Below, piece by piece: positions 54,799-64,000 of a stretch of DNA of 64,000 nucleotides. Positions within the stretch are counted from its first letter, which is position 1. Every line of letters starts with the position of its first letter. The position numbers were made by a program, and so were the translations under genes. The notes below the pieces were generated by a model. It did no database searches. It saw nothing but the letters and a program-made list of their open reading frames with translations, and was not told the DNA's origin. The stretch comes from Auricularia sp. M13. Taxonomy: Eukaryota; Basidiomycota; Agaricomycetes; Auriculariales; Auriculariaceae. The stretch covers positions 3,658,001 through 3,722,000 of the forward strand of contig CM073198.1 of assembly GCA_037042915.1 (NCBI GenBank), given 5' to 3'.

Positions 54799-57402
54799 CT
54801 ATCTGTCCTCGCCGCCGTCCCGCGCGTCGCTGTACACGCTCTCCGCGCTCCGCGCCGACGTCTGCGTGTCGCGCCGGATGGTGTGGTACTGCGGCGGGAG
54901 CTCCGCGGGCATCCGCATCTCGGCCTCCTGCCCGGGGCTGAGGTCGACGAGCGTGCCCACCGCGTGCCCGTGCGCGGACAGCGAGAGCCCGTGGTGCGAC
55001 GACGAGCCCGCCTCGTACGCCTTCGCGCTCGGCCCCGCCGTCTCGGGCGTGACGAGCGCCAGCCGGCTCCCGCGCGCCGACCCGATGCTGCTGAACCGCG
55101 GGTGCGGCGCGCCGAGCAGCGGCGCATGCACCGAGCTCGACCCCGTCGCCGAGCTGTTGCGCGCGTGGCCCGCGCTGAGCGGCGAGTCGTACGCAGGCGA
55201 CGTCGCGCGCGGCTCGTACTCGTCCGCGAACGGATTCTCCATCGACATCGAATCGCTCCCGCCGCGCAGCCGGTGCGCGCCCACGGCCGACGACCGCGGC
55301 GAGCCCATCACGTCGTCGACGATGCCGCCCAGCTCGACCTCGCTCGCGCTCAGCAGCGGGTCCTGCAGGCGCGACCCGGCGCCGGGCGGCGGCCAGATGC
55401 CCGTCTCGTGGAAGATGGACCCCGTGCCCTGCCCGCGCGGCCGCATGAGCATCTGCGGCGGGCCCGGCGGCGCGTCGAACATCAGCTCGTCGTGGTACGC
55501 GTCGTCCTCCGCCCGCCGTCCCGCGCCGCCGCGGGGGCCAACCAGGTCGAAGTCGTCGTCGCGCGTCGACATCGAAGGCGCGCCCGCCAGTCGTCTGTGC
55601 GCCGTCGCCGCGCGCCGTCGCTGGTGCCGCCAGAAGCAGAAGCCCAGGAGCGCAAGCAACAGCAGTGCCGCAACACCCCCGACAGCGCCGCCGATGATCG
55701 TTTTCGCGCGCGCGGAGTTGTCCGTACTGCGCGCGCTGTCCGGTGCGGCGTGCACGCCGATCTGTATCGTGCTCGTCGTCGTAACAATTTCGCCGTTGAT
55801 CGTGGTCACAATCGTGGTCACAACGTAGGTCGTGATCTGGTTGCCGTGCACGACGATGTTGGTCGTCCCAGGCGGCATGGCGGTCACCGACGCTGACGGC
55901 GACGCCGTCGTGCCGTTGATCAGCGTGATGGTCTCTGAGCCCGAGACAGTCACGGAAGTACTCGCCGCGAGCGGGGCCGAGGTCGTCGAAGCCTGGTCGC
56001 CGTCGCTACCTGTCAAGGTCTCTGAGCCAGAAACCGTCAACGTAGTCGTGCCCGAGACGACTTCTGTGGCATCCGGATCGCCCGATCCCGAGAAAGTCAA
56101 GGTCTCCGAGCCGCTGACCGACAGCGATATGCCAGGCGTGATTGTAGGGCCAGTAGTGGACTGTGTGTCCGTGGTACTGTCGTCGGAGGCTGCATGGTAC
56201 ACCTGAGCCCTTTCATTCATACGCGAAAAACGCGCGGAAAACACACCTTGAGTTGTCGTCGAGCCGCTGTCGTCAGTGGTCTTTGTTGCACCGCCGCTAG
56301 TAGATCCTGTCCTGGAGACACTGACTTCGGTCGTCGTCGAAGAGGGCTGCCCACCGCCCCCGTTGGACGTGGACGTGGGAGCAGCGTCCGATGACGACCC
56401 GCCTCCGCGAGTGGTCGTCGTCCCGACGTTATTGCCGCCTCCTGACGTTGTCGAGCTGGAGTTACCACCAGCATTCGATGAGCCGTTGCCGCCGCTACCG
56501 CCCGAAGTTGTGCTGGAGCCAGAGCCACCAGCAGACGTCGTATCGTTGTCAGGAGGTGGCGTCGTCGTGGGTGAGCTGGCCGGCTTGGTAGCGCCACCAC
56601 CTGAAGATGAGGCTGAAGACATGTCGGTAGCAGTTGGATCCGCCGGCTGCACCTGGGCGGAGGTCTTGGGCGGAGTGGTGGAAGTGGAAGAGGGCTTGGG
56701 CGAGTTATTGGAGCCAGAGCTGGACGGTTTGTCGCTTGTAGAAGTCGGGTCCGAGGCAGGCTTTGAAGTATTCGACGTGGGCTTGGAAGATTCCTCCGCC
56801 GGAGGCTTGGTCGTTGGTGTGGGATTATCAGATGTAGGTTTCGGAGTCGACGTCGGTTTGTCAGAGGTCGGCTTGTCAGACGTCGGTTTCGGAGTGGACG
56901 TGGGCTTCGGCGTCGACGTTGGCTTGTCGGACGTTGGTTTCGGCGTCGATGTCGGCTGGTCAGACGTTGGCTTGTCAGACGTTGGCTTTGGCGTAGATGT
57001 CGGGTCGTCAGACGTTGGTTTCGGCGTCGAGCTCGGCTTGGGCGTTGAGCTCGGCTCTGGCGTTGACGAAGGCTTAGGCGTCGATGAAGGCTTTGGCGTT
57101 GACGATGGTTTGGGCGTTGTCGACGGTTTGGGAGTAGAAGAGGGCTTGGGAGTGGATGATGTCGTTGAAGTCGGTTTGGGAGTAGAATTAGAGGGCTTGG
57201 GCGTCGAGGAGGTCGTAGTCGAGGGGTCAGGGGTGGATGTATGCGGCGTGGAGGTCGTCGAAGCGCGCGTCGACGAGCGGGTGGGGGACGCGGAGCGGGA
57301 GGAAGAAGAGGAGGATTGGGTTTCGGAAGCGGGCGCTGATGACGTCGTGGCGCTACCGCCGGTTCCCGCGCCGCTGCTTTCCTCTTGGCGCCGTCTGAGC
57401 AT
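54799..57402 (-). CDS. Mucin-like single-pass membrane protein, possible wall-stress sensor
   Basis: About 867 residues from ATG 57402. A Ser/Thr tract with more than 20 units of STPKPSS/PTSDKPTS (57250-56800) leads into Thr/Ser/Gly-rich sequence with SVSGSETLTFSGS-type repeats. A single membrane span, GGAVGGVAALLLLALLGFCFW, lies near 55680, followed by a RRRAA stop-transfer and a cytoplasmic tail of about 270 residues. This layout is that of heavily O-glycosylated fungal wall sensors or mucins (Mid2/Wsc-like in design, not in clear homology). No signal peptide is seen at this ATG, so the true start may lie in an upstream exon. A 45-nt block (about 56206-56250) with GTGTGT...CTCAG ends is in frame and may be an intron. 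Confidence 0.65.
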   Translation of the reverse strand: MLRRRQEESSGAGTGGSATTSSAPASETQSSSSSSRSASPTRSSTRASTTSTPHTSTPDPSTTTSSTPKPSNSTPKPTSTTSSTPKPSSTPKPSTTPKPSSTPKPSSTPKPSSTPEPSSTPKPSSTPKPTSDDPTSTPKPTSDKPTSDQPTSTPKPTSDKPTSTPKPTSTPKPTSDKPTSDKPTSTPKPTSDNPTPTTKPPAEESSKPTSNTSKPASDPTSTSDKPSSSGSNNSPKPSSTSTTPPKTSAQVQPADPTATDMSSASSSGGGATKPASSPTTTPPPDNDTTSAGGSGSSTTSGGSGGNGSSNAGGNSSSTTSGGGNNVGTTTTRGGGSSSDAAPTSTSNGGGGQPSSTTTEVSVSRTGSTSGGATKTTDDSGSTTTQGVFSARFSRMNERAQVYHAASDDSTTDTQSTTGPTITPGISLSVSGSETLTFSGSGDPDATEVVSGTTTLTVSGSETLTGSDGDQASTTSAPLAASTSVTVSGSETITLINGTTASPSASVTAMPPGTTNIVVHGNQITTYVVTTIVTTINGEIVTTTSTIQIGVHAAPDSARSTDNSARAKTIIGGAVGGVAALLLLALLGFCFWRHQRRRAATAHRRLAGAPSMSTRDDDFDLVGPRGGAGRRAEDDAYHDELMFDAPPGPPQMLMRPRGQGTGSIFHETGIWPPPGAGSRLQDPLLSASEVELGGIVDDVMGSPRSSAVGAHRLRGGSDSMSMENPFADEYEPRATSPAYDSPLSAGHARNSSATGSSSVHAPLLGAPHPRFSSIGSARGSRLALVTPETAGPSAKAYEAGSSSHHGLSLSAHGHAVGTLVDLSPGQEAEMRMPAELPPQYHTIRRDTQTSARSAESVYSDARDGGEDR

Positions 57403-60168
57403 CGTGCGCGAATTACTGAGCTCAAAGACACGCAGACGTCGTACGGGCGATTACAAGCTTAGGCTACGGTGTCACTGTCCCAGCAGCGCAAATCCGGAGT
57501 CAAATTGGGCTTGGGAAACAGCTGCGCACGCACAGCCTGAACTTTTCAACGGCGGACTTGAAAACTGTCGCAGCAAGGCCAACGCGAGGCGCACAGAGGG
57601 TATTGTAGAGGTGAGCGTAACGGGGGGTGAGAGCGAGAGGAGGGAGGAGGAGGAAGAGAGGATTGGATATGATGAGCGGAGTCGCGGTGACGCATGAGCG
57701 CGTCTTCATCCTGATGCTCGCTGCGAGCCCCACCCAATCTCGCATAAAACTCAGAAAACAGCCATCTTGGTAACCGGCATCCCGGCCCCAACGCTCGCCA
57801 TCCTCAGCGCTGCCTTCCTGCACTCTCTCTGCGTTGAGGCGAGCCTCGGGATGTAAATTTAATGCAGCCCTGGACCCCCTCCGCTGTGCTGGCCAGGCGG
57901 CAGGCGCGAGACGGCTTTCCGGCATGAACATGCCGTCATTAACACGCAGATCCTAAAACAGTCAGCCAAGCATGCGTACATCCACAAACTTTGACATTGT
58001 TTCCGCAACTGTATTGTATCTGTACAACGGGCAGGACACCAGTATTCGACTGGAGCCTCCTGCGGCCGCCAAAGAATACACATCAAGAGAATATTGACTC
58101 TCATAACACCTCGGCGGCGATCGATTCCGCGGTCACGGTTCCACATAAGAACGTCTAAACATCGTGGCAAAAGCTTCGCTTGGTCTGGGAGGGTGCTGCT
58201 TACATCAAGAGCGGCCTGTCTGTGCCTTATTGAGCTGCCGCGGACTATTCTCAGTCAACTGGCTCAGTCATGAGGAGGACGGAGGACGAGGAGGGCGCCG
58301 ACCAGGCAGTGTGCAATGTGGGGGGCCCTGGAAGGTCCTCGCAGCGTCTCAGCGTTTATTCACAGCGCATTTTGACATGGTAACGCAATAAATAGATTAT
58401 GAGTGCGAACCGCGAGGTGGGAATCCTGGTCACTTGGGGCACCAGTGCTTTCGAAGTTTGCGGCAACAAGCATGCGATCGTCGCGCTCACTGTGCCCGAC
58501 TCAGTACTTTTCCTTCCTGTCTGCGCTCTGTGCTGTACGGCTTGATACCAGACGCGGTTCCCATACGTGTGCGCGGTCCCACGGCGGCCTCGCGAGCTGC
58601 GCTGGCCTCGTCGCACTGAGGCAGAGGTCGTTGTCTGGGCCTGTTGTCGCGAGCTACAGCACGGCTTGTTTATGATATAGGCAGAGAACCAGCGCGTAAG
58701 CCTGTGCGACGAAGAAATAGATGGGCCAGAATTGGACTGAGGACTCGGGAAGGTGGGCAGAGCCAGGTTGCAACTGGGTGAATCGGCGCGGCGCTACCAA
58801 TTTCAAGTCCAACTTAAACGTCTACAGGCCCTGTCCGTGAGTATTAGATATCTTCCCGTAGGCAATAGCGAGCTAGAGTCACCTAATTACGCGTGTGTGC
58901 GCCCAGACACGCGCGAATCGAGTCTGTATGCAATGTGCATGGGGCAACCAGTGTGCGCGTGTTCGGCAGTGGGCCAACAGAACTTGTCATGCAGAAAAGC
59001 GCCTAGGCAGCGGTCGTTTCATACCCCTTCACTGCAGCGTCGATATTGCAGGAGTCGAGCAGCAAGAGGACTAAAGAGCGGGAGGTTGAGCCAAAATGCC
59101 GCACACGGACCGGAAATTTGCCGTCGGCGAAAATCGCGCATCCCGCCTGTATAAAGGCTCTCAAGACGCAATGTGGCTGTGATCTACGCCTTTTCCCCAG
59201 TTTTCGTCGCTGTACATTCTGCCTCCCGCTTCACAATTGCCTACCGCGCGTGCGTTGCCCCATGCTAGGATCCAGCTGGCGGGCACTCAGCCGTCCTTAC
59301 CACCCGCCACCAGTTCGCCTTGACTCGTTGAGTGCAAGCATGCACTTCGAACTCTCGCATCCCATCCGTACAACGTTTCCCCGTCCTTTTTTCGTGAAAA
59401 TCGGAGGCTTCCTGCGCGCGCCTAATGGCTCACCGACTCGTTGGCCACCTCTCGTAGCCTTCCTCGTGACTGTGGCTGACATTCGCCTCCGCTGGACGAC
59501 TTCCTTCTGCTGACGTTGCTTTTCTTCGCCGCGTCGTCCGAGCCTGCCGCCAAGTCCGCTTGCGATACACGCCACGTAGGCTTGCCGACTTGCGCCGCCG
59601 TCAAGGAGACGTTCAGTCAGGCTGGCCTTCACATGTCTGCACACGTGCTCTCGGAATATGGCATCGGGCCACCTGTGCTGTCCCAATTTGCCCACGTCGC
59701 GCGTCTTGGTTGGTGCCCTGGCTGCGTTACCATCGTTTGGGGGCTCCTGTGGTGGATCAGACCGGTTGCTCCATGGTGCTCCAGACCTACCGAAGTCGAT
59801 GTTCGTCTCCGTGTCGATCCGGTCCTGCCTGCACCACCCTACAATCCGCCCATACCTTTTGCTCCAAGCAGCCAGCGTGAACTCTGGATAATTACCGCCA
59901 TATATCATTGTCACGGTGCTCTGGGCGCTCTGATCGTGTAGAACACCCTGCGGGCCAGGGGGTCGCTTTGCTGGAGCGCGACTAGATACGATCTTAAGCT
60001 CGGATCAGGTCTCGAGGGGGCGCCGAGGCTACGCCATGTGCATTTAGATCATCTTGGCCGGTCAGAATTTGCCCTTCAAACGGAGTTTGAACTGCCAGGG
60101 CCCCTTCAAAAACGGTCAGCGCCCCCTGCTAGGTTCCTTGTCACATTCCCATCCCTCAGCCGCTGCAC
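57403..60168. other. 2.8 kb with little recognisable content
   Basis: No gene with a recognised domain. A TATAAAG (59152) is followed by ATG 59262 and an 83-codon frame (MLGSSWRALS), which is weak evidence for a small gene. A pyrimidine-rich stretch follows to 60160. Confidence 0.35.
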
Positions 60169-60867
60169 ATGGACCACTCCAGCATGGACATGGGCTCTAA
60201 CAGCACCTCTACCGATGACTCTATGGGCGGCATGGACATGTCCTGCAAGATTTCCATGCTCTGGAACTGGTTTGTGCTCTGCCGTTCGCGCGCTGCTCAA
60301 CCTTAGTGCCAATCGACCAACGCAGGAACACTGTCGGCGCATGCTTCATCTCTGACCAGTGGCGCATCTCCTCGAAAGGCGCGTTCGCGGGCACCATCAT
60401 CGGCATCTTCCTTCTGGTCATCGCCGTCGAGCTCGTGCGCCGCGCCGCCAGGGAGTACGACCGCCACATCGCCAAACAGCACGCCGCGCGCCTCGAGCAG
60501 CCTTCATCTTCCGACAAGCTGGCGGCTCTGCCTTCGGGGTCGTCCGTGCTGTCCAGTCAGATCAGGTCCGTCAGCGATAGCTGCGGTCGTGTCGCCGGCT
60601 TTGCTGACCGCCGTCGGCAGGCCAACGGTCGGGCAGCAGGCCATTCGCAGCACGCTCTACATGATCCAGTTAGGCGCGGGATATATGTTGATGTTGCTTG
60701 CTATGTACTACAACGGCTACATTCTTATCTTCGGCATATTCGTAAGTACACTCGAGTACACAACCGTCGCCCGCTTTTTATTGATTCCTGGTTAGCTTGG
60801 CGCCTGGGCTGGTCATTTCTTGACTGCTGTTAGTCCTTCTACGTACGCGCCCTCTTTATGTTGCTGA
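60169..60867 (+). CDS. Ctr-family copper transporter
   Basis: Four exons in phase: 60169-60269, 60326-60565, 60621-60741 and 60796-60867, giving 177 residues. Donors are GTTTGT, GTCCGT (unusual) and GTAAGT. The N-terminus is Met/His-rich (MDHSSMDMGS, MGGMDMS), typical for extracellular copper capture. CKISMLWNWNTVGACFIS precedes the first span (GTIIGIFLLVIAVELV). After a hydrophilic loop, the last exons carry the second span with the MxxxM-like signature (LYMIQLGAGYMLMLLAMYYN) and the third with GxxxG-like LGAWAGHF. High-affinity Cu(I) uptake or vacuolar copper export is expected from the family. The length fits a fungal Ctr protein. It is probably a normal host gene. Confidence 0.85.
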
Positions 60868-61228
60868 CATTCGCAGTGGGACACTGTTGGCCACGGGGAG
60901 GCGGTGGCCAAGGACTGTTGCTGCTGAACGCCTGAATACTTGCTCGTCTCTTCTCAAGTAGCTAATGTCTGTATATGCTTACGACCCAATAAACGCGCTC
61001 TCCTACCTCCGCTGCGTTTGAAGATTGGCTCGATTGTGCGACATCGACAGGTATTTTCGATAGCTAGCGCTTACTCATGCCTGCTTTAGTTTATCATCCA
61101 ATCGCTCTGCAGCACTCAACGAGTACAGGCAATTGTCGGTTACTTATTGCAAGATTTTGGGACTCAAGCTTCGAAACTGCCGAGCTTGCTTACAAATCTG
61201 TCTGCTCACTAAGCAGACTAGCCCTTGC

Positions 61229-61235
61229 TATAAAA
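61229..61235 (+). promoter_or_regulatory. TATA box of the first Rossmann gene
   Basis: TATAAAA, about 60 bp before ATG 61295. Confidence 0.5.
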
Positions 61236-61294
61236 CCCGTCCGAAATAAAACCCGACTCTTGCATCCCAACCACCTCCTTAAACAACAACCAGA

Positions 61295-62653
61295 TGGCGC
61301 AGGAAAGCTTCACAGTATTCATCCTCGGTGTTACAGGATATATCGGAGGTGGCTACTCTAGATCTTCGAGACTCGCAGGACAGCACTGACCGCCTGAACA
61401 GGGTCGCTCCTTCCTCGTCTCGTCAAGCAATACCCGAATGCTCGCTTCGTAGGCTTTGTGCGGTCCGAGTCGATGATACCCGCCATCCGCGGTGCGGGCT
61501 GTCAAGAGATTGTGCAAGGCACGAACACGGATTTCGAGGTACTTTCTCCGTCATAGTGATAGACTTCCGTCTCAGGCTGAGCGCTAACGCCTTCCATAGA
61601 AGATTCGCAGTGCTGCGAGCAAGGCCGACTTGATTCTCAACATGGCCGACTGTGACGACGTCGGTTTGACTGAAGCGGTTCTCGAGGGCGCCAAGCTGCG
61701 GTTCCAGGAGACGGGCAAGCGCCCTGTGCTCATTCATACGAGCGGCACGGGCGTTCTTATGGACTGGTCCCACGGCGTGTTGGATCCGAAGGTGGCTGCT
61801 GCTCCGTTCGACGTGCGTTTGTTTGCATTCCCACAAACCGTGGCCCCTTCAAAAGCTGAAGGCATGCTTCAGGACGCCGTGGAGGAGGACATCAAGACGC
61901 GCATCAAGCCTGAGAACATCCATCGTAACGTTGACACTAGGTACTGCAGGCTATACGAGATGCTAGCTCGGCGGCTGACGCAGTTTCTCAGGATCTTCAA
62001 CGCGGACGAAGAGGGATACGTTGACGCGTACATCGTGGCGCCGCCGACGATTTACGGCCCGTCAAGCGGACCCATCGAGCGGGAGTCGCGTCAGATTCCC
62101 ATCCTCATCGATATGGCGCTCGCAGCCAAGCAAGGAGTCAAGGTTGGAGACGGTACTGCCACCTGGGATAACGTGCGCATCGCGCGGGTCGCATCCTCGG
62201 GCGTCTCTAACCGCTGCATTCTCAGATTCATCTCGACGATCTCCTCGACTTCTACGAATTGCTCATCAAGAAGGCGCTGAGCCCAGAGTCGCGTGCCGCA
62301 AAGCCCTCGCCGTACTCCAAGTTCTACATCGTCGTCAGCGACAAGCACCAGTGGGGCGAGCTGGCCGAGCTCCTTGCCAAAGCCCTGTACGAGAGGGGTT
62401 ACTTATCTACGCCAGAGGTCAAATCTATCACCCTGGAGGAAGCCAACAAACTCGATCGATTTGCTTAGTGAGTGACGAATCTATTTCAAGTGCTGGAGCT
62501 GAGACTTTCTTAAGTGGCGTCTGCACGAATTCGTTCGGCATTTCAACGAGGGCGAAGGAGCTGGGATGGAAGCCGAAGCATCTGAACTGGAGGGAGGATG
62601 CCATCGCCGACCTCGACATTCACCTCAAGCTGAAGAAACTTAGCAAGCCTTAA
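61295..62653 (+). CDS. NAD(P)-binding Rossmann-fold protein (NmrA/epimerase-like), first of a tandem pair
   Basis: It starts MAQESFTVFILGVTGYIGG, a GxxGxxG dinucleotide-binding loop cut by an intron (GTGGCT...CTGAACAG). The following exons read ARFVGFVRSESMIPAIRGAG, KADLILNMADCDDVGLTEA and RPVLIHTSGTGVL, then DEEGYVDAYIVAPPTIYGPS (active-site-like Y region of extended SDRs) and a C-terminal half with HLDDLLDFYELLIKKAL. Introns of about 50-60 bp lie near 61345, 61540, 61815, 61945, 62175 and 62470. The end is TAA at 62653. Substrate unknown. It is a close paralogue of the next gene, in the same orientation, so the two arose by tandem duplication. Confidence 0.75.
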
Positions 62654-62837
62654 AGCAACCTGTACCGATCTCGAATGTACCATTTACTTCGAAATACACG
62701 TCCATGCAGATACTGTATCATGTCCGATCATCGGGAGTAGCATAAATCACGTGATTCACGTTATATGGTACGGTGCTCACTCAGCAATGCACAGAGGGAG
62801 CCCAGCACTCTTGCCTTTATCCTGAACCAGGCGGAAA

Positions 62838-64000
62838 ATGGCCCAAGTGAACTTTACAGTGTTCATTCTTGGTGTTACGGGCTACGTTGGAGGTAGGTCA
62901 TGTGCGCAAACCACAAGGCTGCACGAAAGCTGACCGTGTCTTCCTCATTCGCAGGGTCGCTCTTGACGCGTCTAGTAGAGCAGTATCCGAGTGCCCGATT
63001 CATAGGTTTCGTACGATCAGAGTCCACGATCCCAGCCATCCGTGCTGCGGGATGTCAAATGGTAATTCACGGCACCAACACGCATTTCGAGGTGCTCTTT
63101 CCAGATCGATGAGTGCTGTCATCCGAGTGCTGAGAATCTTGGTTAGAAAATCAGAGACGCGGCGGGTGACGCAGACTTGGTCCTGAACCTTGCCGACTGC
63201 GACGACGTAGGGTTGACTAAGGCTACCTTGGAGGGCTTGAAGCTTCGATACCAGGCAACCGGCAGGCGCCCCGTGCTCATTCACACCAGTGGGACAGCTT
63301 TGGTGATGGACATGAAGGCTCAGGGACAATTCGACCCAGACTTCGCAGCCCATCCGTACGACGTAAATACCTCTCCTTTCATCGCTATGTGGTCCGTCTC
63401 AGCTTATAGTTGCTTTAGGATGGTGTCGAGGAGCATATCAAGACTCGAATTGCACCTGAGAGCCCGCATCGTAATGTGGACAGCCTGTAGGGGGTATGCG
63501 AAAACCATCAACGCGTTTACCTATTCAGTCTTCAGGGTTTTTGCCGCGGACGAGGAGGGCTACATCGACGGGCACATCGTCGCGCCTGCTGTCATTTACG
63601 GTCCCTCAAGCGGTCCACTCGTGCGCGAGTCTCGCGGGGCAATCCCGAGGCTCGTCGACATGGCGCTCGCAGCCAACCAAGGTATCAAAGTCGGCGAAGG
63701 GACTGCCACTTGGTACAATGTATGTATTTGTACTGCTGCCTCGCCCGAAGAAATCTCACGCGGTCGTCGAAGATTCATATCGACGATCTTCTTGACTTCT
63801 ACGAGTTGCTCATCAAGAAAGTGCTGAACCCAGAGATCGCGGTCACTAAGTCCTCACCATATTCGAAGTTCTACTTCATGATCAGTGAGGAATTCCAATG
63901 GGGCGAGCTGGCGGAGGTCATCGCGAAAGCACTCCATGAGCGGGGCGCGCTACCAACGCCGGAGGTGAGGTCTCTCTCCGTGGAGGAAGCCAAGAAGTTC
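62838..64000 (+). CDS. Second NAD(P)-binding Rossmann-fold paralogue, cut by the window end
   Basis: MAQVNFTVFILGVTGYVGG starts the same fold with the intron at the same place (GTAGGT). The exon order follows the upstream copy: ARFIGFVRSESTIPAIRAAG, ADLVLNLADCDDVGLTKATL, RPVLIHTSGTALVMD, DEEGYIDGHIVAPAVIYGPS, then SPYSKFYFMISEEFQWGELA to the end of the window. The 3' end is missing. Only 184 bp separate the two genes. Confidence 0.75.

Noticed and set aside
1-64000. CRISPR arrays and bacterial operon features
   Set aside because: The window is eukaryotic: spliceosomal introns, TATA boxes at eukaryotic spacing, and no spaced direct repeats of CRISPR type.

Overview
The window looks like nuclear DNA of a mushroom-forming basidiomycete (Agaricomycetes). 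Genes are GC-rich and cut by many 45-60 bp introns with GTRNGT donors and CTNAY branch points. Gene families typical of that group are present: a Tad1-like LINE, a KDZ transposase, a GRF zinc-finger protein and a MULE-like transposase gene. I cannot name the order or species.

The window is a pile-up of mobile DNA in genes. Three insertions can be delimited to the base from target-site duplications (TSDs), and in each case removing the insert rejoins a reading frame or intron. (1) A LINE of about 11 kb (6822-17820, minus strand) lies inside a short intron of a GRF zinc-finger gene, with a 16-bp TSD and a 37-nt poly(A). Its ORF2 is interrupted by a 465-bp MITE-like element (7983-8447) carrying a TTAGG array. 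(2) A 4652-bp, almost perfectly palindromic foldback element (20659-25310) with an 8-bp TSD splits a MULE/SAP transposase-like gene. (3) A segment of 24.8 kb (28792-53615) with inverted terminal GTGACGCGC arrays and an 11-bp flanking repeat splits another gene; its two halves (53616-54206 and 28691-28791, minus strand) rejoin in frame.

The 24.8-kb segment is the main discovery candidate. It carries a KDZ-type transposase (39334-42913), a TET/JBP-like 2-oxoglutarate dioxygenase (44817-46932), a cysteine-cluster gene, an HMG-like basidiomycete-specific gene, a decayed intron-containing fragment of the ribonucleotide reductase large subunit, a protein with a USP-like His box and a PHD finger, and several unknown genes. 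It has AT-richer outer arms with TGATCA clusters around a GC-rich core, so it may be one cargo-carrying KDZ element or a nested composite.

Layout: 1-4010 large unknown proline-rich gene; 4290-5332 small membrane protein; 5390-6030 GC-rich repeats; 6566-19152 GRF gene with the LINE; 19363-27679 MULE/SAP gene with the foldback; 28691-54206 split gene with the giant element; 54799-57402 mucin-like membrane protein; 60169-60867 Ctr copper transporter; 61295-64000 two tandem NAD(P)-binding Rossmann paralogues, the second cut by the window end.
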